A DNA stretch of 39,248 nt from JBKEBX01 sp047974615 (GCA_047974615.1 JBKECM010000029.1:1-39248), one strand, 5' to 3'; positions 25,030 to 33,859 are shown, numbered from the stretch's first letter. The notes: generated by a model not told the origin, from the sequence alone. A program made the numbers and translations.

Positions 25030-25864
25030 AAATATTTCTACTTTTATTGGGTGTGATAGTTCTTTTGAGGAATCTAATATTGTAATTTTTGGAGCACCTT
25101 TTGACTCTACAACATCTTTTAGACCCGGAACTAGATTTGCATCAAAAGTTATGCGACTTGAGTCTTTTGGTATTGAAACATATAGTCCATATCAAGATAA
25201 AGATTTAGAAGACATTAATGTTTTTGACGGAGGAGATTTAGAATTACCTTTTGGTAATGTTTCTACTTCTCTTACAGATATAGAAAATTATACTACTGAA
25301 ATCTTAAATGCTAATAAAAAACCTTTAATGATAGGTGGTGAGCATTTAGTCACCTATGGTACAATGAAAGCAATTTCAAAAAAATATGATGATGTTTATG
25401 TTTTGCATTTTGATGCTCATTGTGATTTGCGTGAAGATTATTTAGGTGAAAAATTATCCCATGCTACTGTTATTAGACGTGTAACTGAAATGGTTGGTTC
25501 AAAAAATGTGTTTCAACTTGGTTTACGCTCTGGTACAAAGGAAGAATTTGATTTTGGTAAGAACAACACAAATTTTTGTCCACTTAATCTAAGTAAAATT
25601 GATGAGTATGTGGAACTACTTATGGGTAAAAAGGTATATTTGACGGTTGACCTCGATGTTCTAGATCCGTCAATTTTTCCCGGTACTGGTACTCCAGAAG
25701 CAGGAGGAGTTACATTTAATGAACTGTTAAATGCGTTGCTTAAACTAAAATGCTTAAATATTATCGGTGCTGATATAAATGAGTTGTCACCAAGTTATGA
25801 TAATAGCGGTGTTTCTACTGCAGTTGCATGTAAACTTCTACGTGAAATTTTGTTACTTATGTAA
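25019..25864 (+). CDS. speB: Agmatinase
   Basis: SpeB hydrolyses agmatine to putrescine and urea with a two-manganese centre. The ligand motifs GGEH, DAHCDLRE and DLDVLDPS of the arginase/agmatinase superfamily are all present. The start is the ATG at 25019, inside the end of speE and 10 nt behind AGGAG, giving 281 residues. A start further upstream would put a Cys/Leu-rich tail of out-of-frame speE sequence on the protein. With speA, speE and speD it completes the route arginine, agmatine, putrescine, spermidine. Confidence 0.92.
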   Translation: MFNKNISTFIGCDSSFEESNIVIFGAPFDSTTSFRPGTRFASKVMRLESFGIETYSPYQDKDLEDINVFDGGDLELPFGNVSTSLTDIENYTTEILNANKKPLMIGGEHLVTYGTMKAISKKYDDVYVLHFDAHCDLREDYLGEKLSHATVIRRVTEMVGSKNVFQLGLRSGTKEEFDFGKNNTNFCPLNLSKIDEYVELLMGKKVYLTVDLDVLDPSIFPGTGTPEAGGVTFNELLNALLKLKCLNIIGADINELSPSYDNSGVSTAVACKLLREILLLM

Positions 25865-25872
25865 GGAGAATT

Positions 25873-26058
25873 ATGGAAATTTTTAAAAATATTATTATAA
25901 TACTTTTAGGTGCTTTTTTCATAATTTTACCTATAAATTTTTTAAAAAGGTTCAGTTCTAAGCCTTTGGAATATGAACTATCAAACTTTAATAAAATAGT
26001 TATTAGAGTTTTGGGTGCAATAATATTATTTAATGGTATTGAAAATTTATTTTTTTAA
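25873..26058 (+). CDS. Small membrane protein of 61 residues, unknown
   Basis: The product has two hydrophobic segments (about 5-22 and 43-60) joined by a charged loop with a basic FLKRFSSK patch. An AAGGAG site precedes the ATG. It starts 8 bp behind speB, so it is probably read as part of that operon. The family is not recognised. Confidence 0.6.
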   Translation: MEIFKNIIIILLGAFFIILPINFLKRFSSKPLEYELSNFNKIVIRVLGAIILFNGIENLFF

Positions 26059-26073
26059 GAGAGGAAATTTATT

Positions 26074-26460
26074 ATGAAATTTAAAATTTTACATACGTGT
26101 ATACGTGTATTTGATCTTGAGAAGTCTTTGGAGTTTTACCAAAAAGCTTTAGGTTTAAAAGAAAGTCGTAGACTTGATAATCCTGAAAAAAAATTTACTT
26201 TAGTTTATTTAATTGATGACGAAACAACACACGAAATTGAGTTAACTTTTAACTACGACCAACCTGAGCCTTATGTTATTGGTACTGGATACTCACATAT
26301 TGCTCTTGAAGTTGAAGATTTAGAAAAATCTCACGAATATCATACAAGTTTAGGTTATACTTGTACAAATATATATAGTGTTACAGATAAGCCTGCTAAC
26401 ATCTATTTTGTTACAGATCCTGATGGATATAAAGTCGAAATTATACGTAAAAAAGCATAG
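26074..26460 (+). CDS. gloA: Lactoylglutathione lyase-like glyoxalase (VOC fold)
   Basis: This 128-residue protein belongs to the vicinal oxygen chelate superfamily and resembles glyoxalase I. The putative metal ligands are His8 (LHTCIRV), a Glu in HEIELTF, a His in YSHIALEV and the Glu in YKVEIIR near the C terminus. It may detoxify methylglyoxal; in a clostridium the thiol cofactor may not be glutathione. It lies at the end of the spe run, 15 bp behind a small membrane gene. Confidence 0.82.
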   Translation: MKFKILHTCIRVFDLEKSLEFYQKALGLKESRRLDNPEKKFTLVYLIDDETTHEIELTFNYDQPEPYVIGTGYSHIALEVEDLEKSHEYHTSLGYTCTNIYSVTDKPANIYFVTDPDGYKVEIIRKKA

Positions 26461-26470
26461 TTAGCTTATC

Positions 26471-26499
26471 TTGACAAAAGTGAAAAAAACTTATATAAT
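26471..26499 (+). promoter_or_regulatory. Consensus sigma-A promoter of the SRP RNA
   Basis: A perfect TTGACA (26471-26476) and a perfect TATAAT (26494-26499) are separated by 17 bp, as expected for a stable RNA gene. A small hairpin (GTAGC-ttat-GCTAC) follows the start. Confidence 0.9.
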
Positions 26500-26528
26500 A
26501 TAACAAGTAGCTTATGCTACTTAAAGTT

Positions 26529-26794
26529 TCCATGCTAGCCGGGGAGGTAGTGGTTCCTTGTATCTGCAATCCACTGTAGCAGAGGTGATGCCTAAATTGA
26601 GGCTAAAAATGGTCAAAACGAAAGGTTTATCGTTGTGTTGATTATTAAGTCTTACGCAATAAAGACTTGTGAATCGTGTCAGGACAGGAATGTAGCAGCA
26701 CTAAGCGATTATCTTTATGTGCCGTAAGGGTGCTTAATATGAGCAAAGGTTTTTCTTTACGCTGGTTGTTTTCTGTCGAAGTTAGGTGCATGGA
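26529..26794 (+). ncRNA. ffs: Signal recognition particle RNA (long, Alu-containing form)
   Basis: The S-domain core CAGGACAGGAATGTAGCAGCAC, given here in parts (GTCAGGACAGG, then AATGTAGCAGCAC at about 26681-26702), is the Ffh-binding loop of bacterial SRP RNA. The 5' part (CCGGGGAGGTAGTGGTTCC) resembles the Alu domain of the Bacillus/Clostridium long type. The ends TCCATGC and GCATGGA pair, giving about 266 nt. The place before dnaX-ebfC-recR is the usual Firmicute one. Ends are approximate. Confidence 0.9.
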
Positions 26795-26822
26795 TTTTCA
26801 TTTTATAATTTTAATTTAAACT

Positions 26823-26856
26823 ACCGTCATTTAACTATATTTATTTGACGGTTTTT
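26823..26856 (+). terminator. Terminator behind the SRP RNA
   Basis: ACCGTCA (26823-26829) and TGACGGT (26846-26852) form a 7-bp stem followed by a run of T. It separates the RNA gene from dnaX. Confidence 0.7.
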
Positions 26857-27001
26857 GATTATTAACGAAAAATAAAATAATTATATAACTAAGTTTGGCG
26901 CTAAAAATACTTTGTTAAATTCTGTGTGACGTAGATTTTTATGGTTTGAATATGTGTTTTAAGTTCAAATTTCATTAAAAAAAAACTTTTGAGGTGGTTT
27001 T

Positions 27002-28618
27002 ATGACAAAACAAGCTTTATATAGAAAACTTAGACCATCACTATGGAAAGATTTAGTTGGACAAGGTCTAATTGTTCGTACTTTGCAAAATCAAATTCAA
27101 AAAGATTTTATTTCTCATGCTTATCTTTTTTCTGGAACACGTGGTACTGGTAAAACTTCTACGGCAAAGCTTTTTGCTAAAACAGTAAATTGTGAAAATA
27201 AGGTAAAAAGTGAACTTTTTTTTGAGCCTTGTAATGAATGTGATAGCTGTAAGCAAGTAAATTCTAACGTTTCCTTAGATGTTATAGAGATAGATGCTGC
27301 TAGTAATAATGGCGTTGACAACATAAGAGATATAATAAATGATGTGAAATATTCTACTGGTGGAAATAAGTATAAGATATATATAATAGATGAGGTCCAT
27401 ATGTTATCTATTGGTGCTTTTAATGCTTTACTTAAAACTTTAGAAGAACCACCTAAAATGGTTGTTTTTATTTTAGCAACTACTGATCCACAAAAAATAC
27501 CTCAAACTATATTATCAAGAGTTCAACGTTTTGACTTTAAAAGAATTTCTGAAGATGATATAGAAAATAGTTTAAAAAAATATAGTATACAAGAGAACAT
27601 TAACATAGAAGATGAAGCCTTAAAATATATAGCAGTTATAGCTGATGGTGCTATGAGAGATGCTTTATCGATTTTAGATCAAGCACGTGCATTTTATTTT
27701 GATGAGCTAATAACTTATGAAAATATTATTAATATTTTAGGTGGTATAGATAAAGTTATTTTAATTTCTTTTTTGGAAGCTTTACTTGATCGTAATGTAG
27801 AAAGAGTATTATTAAATATTTCAAGTTTAACTTCCTCTGGTTCTGATATAATTCAAGTTATAAATACTTTACTTGAATTTTTTAGAGATTTAGTAAGTAT
27901 TAAAGTTTGTAGTGATCTTTTTATTGGAAGTGCTACGACTAAAAGACTTTATACGGAGCTTTGTGAAAATATCGAAAAAGAAGAAATTATGCTTTATATT
28001 GAACAATTTTCAAAACTTCTTTCTGAGGTGAAATATAGCTCAAATAAAAAAGTTCTCTTTGAATTACTTTGTATAAAACTGTGTAATCCAAGTTTGATTG
28101 AAGGTAGTGATGCTTTAGTTTCAAGAATTGTTGCTTTGGAAGACCGTCAAAAAGAAATACTTGAAAAAGGTGTAATTGTATCAAAAGAAGAAGTAAGTTA
28201 CAATAAAGCGACTAATAAACCTACAGATATTGATGAAAACAGTAGTGCTATTAAAAATAGTGATAATAGTGATTTTATTTCATCTGATGAAAGCCTAAAT
28301 AAAAAACTAGCATTTATAAGAAGTAATTATGTTAGATTTGTTTCAAAGATTAAAGGTAGACTGACAGGTAAGTTAATTGAAAAATCTTCTATTATTATAT
28401 ATAAAAACAATTTAACTTTTGTTGTGCAAGATACAATTAGTCGAGATGTAATACAAAATAATAAAGATAGTATACTTGATGCTCTTGAAAAGTTTTTTGA
28501 TGAAAAAGTAGATTTTCAAGTTATAATTGATGTGGAAATAAACTTTAAAGAAAAAGAAGTTGTAAAAAAGGAAAGAAATTTTAAAGAAGATATTGATTTT
28601 CCTATTGAGGAAGTGTAA
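27002..28618 (+). CDS. dnaX: DNA polymerase III subunit gamma/tau
   Basis: DnaX is the ATPase of the sliding-clamp loader. The 538-residue protein has the Walker A motif GTRGTGKTS (45-53), a four-Cys zinc module (Cys64, 77, 80, 83), the DEVH Walker B (130-133) and the SRVQRFDFKR sensor region. Domain III ends near 360, followed by a charged linker and a tau-like C-terminal domain. A GAGGTGG site precedes the ATG. It leads the run dnaX-ebfC-recR-dusB. Confidence 0.95.
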   Translation: MTKQALYRKLRPSLWKDLVGQGLIVRTLQNQIQKDFISHAYLFSGTRGTGKTSTAKLFAKTVNCENKVKSELFFEPCNECDSCKQVNSNVSLDVIEIDAASNNGVDNIRDIINDVKYSTGGNKYKIYIIDEVHMLSIGAFNALLKTLEEPPKMVVFILATTDPQKIPQTILSRVQRFDFKRISEDDIENSLKKYSIQENINIEDEALKYIAVIADGAMRDALSILDQARAFYFDELITYENIINILGGIDKVILISFLEALLDRNVERVLLNISSLTSSGSDIIQVINTLLEFFRDLVSIKVCSDLFIGSATTKRLYTELCENIEKEEIMLYIEQFSKLLSEVKYSSNKKVLFELLCIKLCNPSLIEGSDALVSRIVALEDRQKEILEKGVIVSKEEVSYNKATNKPTDIDENSSAIKNSDNSDFISSDESLNKKLAFIRSNYVRFVSKIKGRLTGKLIEKSSIIIYKNNLTFVVQDTISRDVIQNNKDSILDALEKFFDEKVDFQVIIDVEINFKEKEVVKKERNFKEDIDFPIEEV

Positions 28619-28650
28619 AATAAAAATATATTATAAATATGGAGGATATT

Positions 28651-29007
28651 ATGGCAAAAGGTTTTAGAGGTGCTCCGGGTATGCCTGGTGGTATGAATAT
28701 GAACAACTTAATGAAACAAGCTCAAAAAATGCAACAACAAATGGAAGAAGCTCAAGCTTCTTTAGCTGAACGTGAACTTGAAGTTACTTCTGGTGGTGGA
28801 GCTGTAAAAGTTAAAATAAATGGCAAAAAAGAAGTTTTAGAAATTAATATTAGTCCTGATGTTGTTGATCCTGATGACATTGAAATGTTACAAGACTTAG
28901 TTTTAACTGCTGTAAATGAAGCTATTCGTCAAATTGAAGAACTTGCAAATAATGAAATGGGACGTATTACTGGTGGTGCTGGTGCTGGTCTTGGAGGTTT
29001 ATTTTAA
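28651..29007 (+). CDS. ebfC: Nucleoid-associated protein, YbaB/EbfC family
   Basis: This 118-residue DNA-binding protein has a Gly/Met-rich start (GMPGGMNMNNLM), a long Gln-rich helix (KQAQKMQQQMEEAQ) and the GGGAVKVKINGKKEVLEINI sheet of the YbaB family. The ATG at 28651 is chosen because GGAGGA (28641-28646) lies 4 nt upstream. Its stop codon overlaps the ATG of recR (TAATG), which couples the two. Confidence 0.93.
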   Translation: MAKGFRGAPGMPGGMNMNNLMKQAQKMQQQMEEAQASLAERELEVTSGGGAVKVKINGKKEVLEINISPDVVDPDDIEMLQDLVLTAVNEAIRQIEELANNEMGRITGGAGAGLGGLF

Positions 29008-29600
29008 TGAATGTATATGGGGATTCTCTTAATAAACTTATTGAAGAATTAAGTAAATTACCCGGTATTGGAGGCAAGTCTGCACAACGACTTGCCTTTC
29101 ATATTATTAATTTACCTAAAGAAAAAGTAGATATTTTAGCTGATTCTATAAAGCAAGCAAAAGAAAAGATAAATTATTGTACTATATGTTGCAATATATC
29201 AGATAAAGATATTTGCCCTATTTGTTCAAGCCTTAAGCGAAACAATAAAATGATTATGGTCGTAGAAGACCCTCGTGATATGGCAGCATATGAAAAAACT
29301 AATGAATTTAAAGGGTTATATCATATACTTCATGGCGTAATCTCGCCTATGAACAGTGTATCTCCGAATGATATTAAAATTAAAGAACTTTTAAGTAGAT
29401 TACAAGATATAGATGAAGTTATACTAGCACTTAACCCTAATGTAGAGGGCGAGGCGACATCTATGTATATTTCTCGACTAATTAAGCCTATGGGTATTAA
29501 AACTACACGTATTGCACATGGCGTACCTGTAGGTGGCGACCTTGAGTTTGTTGATGAGGTTACTTTATCAAGAGCTTTAGAAGGACGCAGGGAGATATAG
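29007..29600 (+). CDS. recR: Recombination mediator RecR
   Basis: RecR helps load RecA at gaps, together with RecO and RecF. The 197-residue protein has the helix-hairpin-helix LPGIGGKSAQRLAFH, a four-Cys zinc finger (Cys58, 61, 70, 73), the TOPRIM domain with VVEDPRD and NPNVEGEATSMY, and the closing IAHGVPVGGDLEFVDEVTL motif. Length is typical. It overlaps ebfC by one base and ends 1 bp before dusB. Confidence 0.96.
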   Translation: MNVYGDSLNKLIEELSKLPGIGGKSAQRLAFHIINLPKEKVDILADSIKQAKEKINYCTICCNISDKDICPICSSLKRNNKMIMVVEDPRDMAAYEKTNEFKGLYHILHGVISPMNSVSPNDIKIKELLSRLQDIDEVILALNPNVEGEATSMYISRLIKPMGIKTTRIAHGVPVGGDLEFVDEVTLSRALEGRREI

Positions 29601-29601
29601 T

Positions 29602-30594
29602 ATGGAAAAATACAATGAATATTATAAGCCTCTAAAGGTTAAAAATAAAGTTTTTACTAATAACATTATTTTAGCACCCATGGCAGGTATTACTGATATG
29701 CCTTTTAGAATTTTGTGTAAAGAAATGGGTGTTGGTTTAGTTTATACCGAACTAATTAGTGCTAAAGGTTTGTTATACGAAAATAATAATACTAAAAATA
29801 TGTTAAATATTCACGATACTGAAAAGCCGGTGGTACTTCAAATATTTGGTTCAGACCCTAGTGTTATAGGACAAATCGTTAAAAAAGTAAATCATCTTGA
29901 TTTTGATATGATAGACTTAAACAGTGGCTGTCCTGCACCTAAAATCGTTAAAAATTTTGAAGGTAGTGCATTAATGAAAGACTCTGAAAACTTTGGTAAT
30001 ATAATTTATGCAATGCGTGAAAACACAGACAAGCCTGTTTCAGTTAAAATACGTAAAGGTTTTAATAATGAGCTTATTAACGCCGTTGAAATTGCAAAGA
30101 TAGCTGAAAAAAATGGTGCTGATCTTGTGGCTGTTCATGGTAGAACAAGAGAGCAATATTATTCTGGTGTAGCTGATTGGGATATCATAAGAGATGTTAA
30201 AAATGCTGTTAAAATACCTGTTATAGCTAACGGTGATATTGTAGATGGTATAAGTGCAAAGGCAATATTTGATCATACAAAAGCTGATGGGATAATGGTA
30301 GGACATGCTTCTCAAGGAAATCCTTTTATTTTTCAAGATATAATTGCTTATTTAAAAGAAGAAGTTATACTTGAAAAAAGGTCAAGAGAAGTTACTTGTG
30401 GTGTCATACAACGACATATTGCAATGTTATGTGAACTTTTACCTGAACATATAGCTGTAAAAGAGATGCGTAAGCACTTAGCTTGGTACTCAAAAGGATA
30501 TTCAAATAGTCAAAATTTTAGGGCTTCTGTTAATATGGCTAAAAGTAAAGAAGAGTTATTTGAACTTTTAGAAGTTTTTAGAAATGGTGAATAA
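29602..30594 (+). CDS. dusB: tRNA-dihydrouridine synthase, DusB type
   Basis: The FMN enzyme reduces selected uridines in tRNA. The 330-residue TIM barrel shows APMAGITDMPFR at the start, the catalytic cysteine (Cys110) in LNSGCPAPKI (the family form is usually NMGCP), KIRKGF, VHGRTREQYYSG and ANGDI. The C-terminal helical tRNA-binding domain (about 245-330) is complete. It follows recR directly and is probably the last gene of the dnaX run. Confidence 0.9.
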   Translation: MEKYNEYYKPLKVKNKVFTNNIILAPMAGITDMPFRILCKEMGVGLVYTELISAKGLLYENNNTKNMLNIHDTEKPVVLQIFGSDPSVIGQIVKKVNHLDFDMIDLNSGCPAPKIVKNFEGSALMKDSENFGNIIYAMRENTDKPVSVKIRKGFNNELINAVEIAKIAEKNGADLVAVHGRTREQYYSGVADWDIIRDVKNAVKIPVIANGDIVDGISAKAIFDHTKADGIMVGHASQGNPFIFQDIIAYLKEEVILEKRSREVTCGVIQRHIAMLCELLPEHIAVKEMRKHLAWYSKGYSNSQNFRASVNMAKSKEELFELLEVFRNGE

Positions 30595-30603
30595 AAAAGC
30601 TTT

Positions 30604-30634
30604 TAACTAATATAATGTACAAGTATATTAGTTA
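30604..30634 (+). promoter_or_regulatory. Perfect hairpin abutting the next ribosome site
   Basis: TAACTAATATA (30604-30614) and TATATTAGTTA (30624-30634) form a perfect 11-bp stem with a 9-nt loop. The stem ends at the first base of the AGGAG (30634-30638) in front of the gene at 30645, and six T follow, so it could modulate its translation or serve as an operator. Confidence 0.55.
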
Positions 30635-30644
30635 GGAGTTTTTT

Positions 30645-31601
30645 ATGTTTGATAAAAATTTGTATTATTTCTGCAAAATAAATTTTATTAAAAGTTATGA
30701 GGAAATTGAATTTAATAATAAGTTATTAAAAAAAATTTATATGAATAATAAAAATATGTTGTTTGGATTTTTACTTAAAAATTGTCCTTTTAAAATTAAA
30801 GAAATATTTATTGGAGAGTTAAAAGGGTTAGAAGTTTTTTTGCCTATAACAAGAGAAGATGCTTTAGATGATATTTTTTTGTATAAAGATATTTTAAGGG
30901 CAACAAAAGAAGAAATTTTGGATACTAATCTTGACATAAAAAAATTTTATAACGTACTTGAGCCTTTAGACATTGACATAGTTGCTATTAAACTTTTAGG
31001 AATAACTGATGTTTTAAACTACACTTTAGACTCACTAAAAATTAAAAAAGGTAGTTCTAAAATATGTGTTATCTTATGTGAGAATGATTTTAAAAATATG
31101 TTTGCTCTAGGTAAAATAATAGATTACGGTAAAGAAATAATAATTTTTGGAAAAAATATATCAGAAGAAATAATATATTTTTGTGATCGTGTTTACGAGG
31201 AATTTGGTATTTATATTTCTATTATGAAAGATGAGAAAAACTTCGTTGATTATTTAGTACATTCAGATATAGTAATAAATCTTGAAAATGACGATGATAA
31301 TATTGTTCATAAACTTAAAAGTGGAAGTGCTTTTTTAGATTTTTCTAAAGATATTTTGAAAAGTAAAAGCATTTTAGCTCTTCGTGAAGATGTATTTAAC
31401 TTTAAATATTTTAATTTTAAAATAAATAAAGATATTTATACTATGGAAGATACATACTTGATTTTACAAATTTTAGATAAAAATTTTAATGAATACTTAA
31501 AAGAAAAAGATTTATCTATTACTTTAGAAGATTTTAAAAATGTAAAAATAAATAAAATAGTGACTAACAACATATTAACTAGTACTTTAAGTAATTTATA
31601 A
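30645..31601 (+). CDS. Unknown protein with Rossmann-like second half
   Basis: This 318-residue protein was not recognised. The first half is Lys/Ile/Phe-rich and alpha/beta in character. From about residue 140 it has alternating hydrophobic strands and helices (KICVILCEN, KEIIIFGKN, IYISIMKDE, SDIVINLEN, GSAFLDFS), like a dinucleotide-binding fold, but the classic GxGxxG loop is absent. No membrane segment or signal peptide is seen. A ribosome site and codon use like the neighbours support a real gene. It sits between dusB and greA-lysS, a place where clostridia carry varied genes. No function is proposed. Confidence 0.7.
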   Translation: MFDKNLYYFCKINFIKSYEEIEFNNKLLKKIYMNNKNMLFGFLLKNCPFKIKEIFIGELKGLEVFLPITREDALDDIFLYKDILRATKEEILDTNLDIKKFYNVLEPLDIDIVAIKLLGITDVLNYTLDSLKIKKGSSKICVILCENDFKNMFALGKIIDYGKEIIIFGKNISEEIIYFCDRVYEEFGIYISIMKDEKNFVDYLVHSDIVINLENDDDNIVHKLKSGSAFLDFSKDILKSKSILALREDVFNFKYFNFKINKDIYTMEDTYLILQILDKNFNEYLKEKDLSITLEDFKNVKINKIVTNNILTSTLSNL

Positions 31602-31618
31602 AAAATCATCTAAAAAAG

Positions 31619-31647
31619 TTGACTAATTTTAAATAATGTTATAAAAT
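31619..31647 (+). promoter_or_regulatory. Sigma-A promoter of greA-lysS
   Basis: TTGACT (31619-31624) and TAAAAT (31642-31647) are 17 bp apart, just behind the unknown gene. Transcription should start near 31654. Confidence 0.65.
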
Positions 31648-31663
31648 AAAGTATTGATAAGAT

Positions 31664-31682
31664 TATACTATTGCATAGTATA
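31664..31682 (+). promoter_or_regulatory. Leader palindrome of greA
   Basis: TATACTAT (31664-31671) and ATAGTATA (31675-31682) form a perfect 8-bp inverted repeat around TGC, 10 bp into the expected transcript and 8 bp before the greA ribosome site. It could be an operator or a leader hairpin. Confidence 0.45.
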
Positions 31683-31704
31683 TTAAGATGAAAGAGGTGC
31701 TATT

Positions 31705-32184
31705 TTGGATAATAAAAAAGTTGTTTTAACAAGTGAAGGTTTAAGAAAACTTGAAGAAGAATTTCACGATCTGAAAATTAATAAAAGAAAAGAAGTTGCC
31801 GAAAAAATAAAAGAGGCACGTGCTCAAGGTGACCTTTCTGAAAATGCTGAATATGATTCTGCTAAAGATGAACAAGCTGAAATTGAGGCACGTATTGCTG
31901 AAATCGAGGCAATGCTTAGAAATGCAGAAGTTATTGCAGAAGATACCGTAGATAGAGAAAGAGCTTCTTTAGGTGGTACGGTTAAAATATATGACGAAAA
32001 ATATAAAATTGAAGAAACTTTTACTATTGTTGGTAGTGCTGAGGCTGATCCACTAAACAATAAAATATCTAATGAAAGCCCTATTGGTATTGCCGTTATT
32101 GGTAATAAAGTTGGTGATACTGTCGTTGCTCGTACACCTGAAGGAAATATTAACATCAAGATATTGGAAGTTGTAAGTAAATAA
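31705..32184 (+). CDS. greA: Transcription elongation factor GreA
   Basis: GreA rescues backtracked RNA polymerase by stimulating transcript cleavage. The 159-residue protein is the normal size. The N-terminal coiled coil (about 1-75) carries the acidic tip residues in LSENAEYDSAKDEQ, and the C-terminal FKBP-like domain ends with EGNINIKILEV. The TTG at 31705 is the start, with AAAGAGG upstream. lysS follows after 9 bp with its own AGGAGG. Confidence 0.95.
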   Translation: MDNKKVVLTSEGLRKLEEEFHDLKINKRKEVAEKIKEARAQGDLSENAEYDSAKDEQAEIEARIAEIEAMLRNAEVIAEDTVDRERASLGGTVKIYDEKYKIEETFTIVGSAEADPLNNKISNESPIGIAVIGNKVGDTVVARTPEGNINIKILEVVSK

Positions 32185-32193
32185 GGAGGAATA

Positions 32194-33672
32194 ATGGAAA
32201 ATATACAAGAATTAGATTTTAATGAACAAAATTTAATTAGAATTGAAAAGTTTAAAGAGTTACAAAGTAAAAATGCTGACCCTTTTCAACAAACGAAATT
32301 TGACATTGACACTAAATCTGTTGATATACATGATTTTTTTGAAAAGTTTGAAGGTAAAGATGTTGCCATAGCTGGTCGTATTATGACTAAACGTATTATG
32401 GGTAAAGCTTCATTTATCGATTTACAAGATAGATATGGTCGTATTCAAAGCTATGTTACAAATAAGATTATTGCTGAAGATTTGTATGAAGAAATTATGA
32501 AATATGATATTGGTGATATACTTGGGGTAAAAGGTGAAGTTTTTAAAACACAAAAAGGTGAAATTTCTGTTAGAGCTAAAGAAGTAGTTTTACTTGCTAA
32601 AAGTTTTCATGCTTTACCTGAAAAATTCCATGGATTACGTGATGTAGAAACTAGATACAGACAAAGATATATAGATTTAATTACAAACGTAGACAGTCGT
32701 AAGGTTTTTGTTAAGCGTACAAAAATTTTAAGTGGTATACGTAGCTTTTTAGATAATAGAGAGTTTATGGAAGTTGAAACACCAGTTTTACAACAAATTC
32801 CTGGTGGTGCAGCAGCACGTCCTTTTGATACTCATCATAACGCTTTAGATATGGACGTAAGTCTTAGAATATCTTTAGAATTGCCTCTTAAAAGACTTAT
32901 CGTAGGTGGATTTGAAAGAGTTTTTGAAATGGGTAAAGTTTTTAGAAATGAAGGTTTATCTACTAGACATAACCCTGAGTTTACTTTACTTGAACTTTAT
33001 CAAGCTTATACAGACTTTGAAGGTATGATGGAACTTACAGAAAGCCTTATTAAGGAGTTACACCAAAAAGTTAATGGTGAAAAAACTTTAAAGTTTTTTG
33101 AACACGAAATAGATTTAGGTAAGCCTTTTAATAGACTATCTATGACAGAAGCTGTAAAGCAATATGCTGGTGTCGACTTTGATCAAATTAAAGATACAGA
33201 TGAAGCTAAAAAGATAGCAAATGATAAAGGTGTACATTTTGAAAATTATCATAAGAAAGGTGATATTTTAAGTCTATTCTTTGAAGAATTTGCAGAAGAA
33301 CATTTAGTTCAGCCAACCTTTATTACTGACTATCCTGTAGAAATTTCACCACTTACTAAGAAAAACCCAAACAAAGAAGGTTTTACTGAAAGATTTGAAC
33401 TTTTTATTGGTTGTCGTGAGTTTGCAAATGCTTATTCAGAGTTAAATGACCCATTTGACCAAAGAGAACGCTTTTTAAGTCAAGAGGCTTTACGTGAAGC
33501 AGGTGATGATGAGGCCAATCAAATAGATGAAGACTTTTTACTTGCTTTGGAATACGGTATGCCTCCAACAGGTGGATTAGGTATCGGTATTGACCGTTTA
33601 GTTATGCTTTTAACTGAAAGTGATAATATTCGTGACGTTTTATTTTTCCCTACAATGAAACCTTTAGAGTAA
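32194..33672 (+). CDS. lysS: Lysine-tRNA ligase, class II
   Basis: LysS charges tRNA-Lys. In this 492-residue protein an N-terminal OB fold (about 55-150, with VAIAGRIMTKRIMGKASF) binds the anticodon. The catalytic part has class II motif 1 around the RSFLDNREFMEVETPVL region, motif 2 FRNEGLSTRHNPEFT and motif 3 GGLGIGIDRLVML. Size and domain order are standard. It closes the greA-lysS transcript; the nearest terminator is 190 bp further on. Confidence 0.96.
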   Translation: MENIQELDFNEQNLIRIEKFKELQSKNADPFQQTKFDIDTKSVDIHDFFEKFEGKDVAIAGRIMTKRIMGKASFIDLQDRYGRIQSYVTNKIIAEDLYEEIMKYDIGDILGVKGEVFKTQKGEISVRAKEVVLLAKSFHALPEKFHGLRDVETRYRQRYIDLITNVDSRKVFVKRTKILSGIRSFLDNREFMEVETPVLQQIPGGAAARPFDTHHNALDMDVSLRISLELPLKRLIVGGFERVFEMGKVFRNEGLSTRHNPEFTLLELYQAYTDFEGMMELTESLIKELHQKVNGEKTLKFFEHEIDLGKPFNRLSMTEAVKQYAGVDFDQIKDTDEAKKIANDKGVHFENYHKKGDILSLFFEEFAEEHLVQPTFITDYPVEISPLTKKNPNKEGFTERFELFIGCREFANAYSELNDPFDQRERFLSQEALREAGDDEANQIDEDFLLALEYGMPPTGGLGIGIDRLVMLLTESDNIRDVLFFPTMKPLE

Positions 33673-33717
33673 AAACCTAGTAAATACAAAGGTTTGAGGT
33701 GCTTGTGAAAAGCAGAG

Positions 33718-33746
33718 TACAGCAAAAGTACAGCAAATTTACAGCA
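33718..33746 (+). repeat. Three TACAGCA iterons at 11-bp period
   Basis: TACAGCA occurs at 33718, 33729 and 33740, each exactly 11 bp from the next, so the copies face one side of the helix. This is the layout of arm-type integrase sites or cooperative regulator sites. No integrase is encoded nearby. Confidence 0.5.
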
Positions 33747-33859
33747 TAATACTTTATAATATTGTATATGTTATCGCTATACTAATTATTTGTATCTAAT
33801 ACTAATCTAATATTTTGCTATATAAGGGCATTTTACTATTAAAATTTTTAGAAAAAATA

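Noticed and set aside
33718..33746. CRISPR array
   Set aside because: The units are 7 bp with 4-bp gaps, much too short for CRISPR repeats and spacers, and no cas gene is present.
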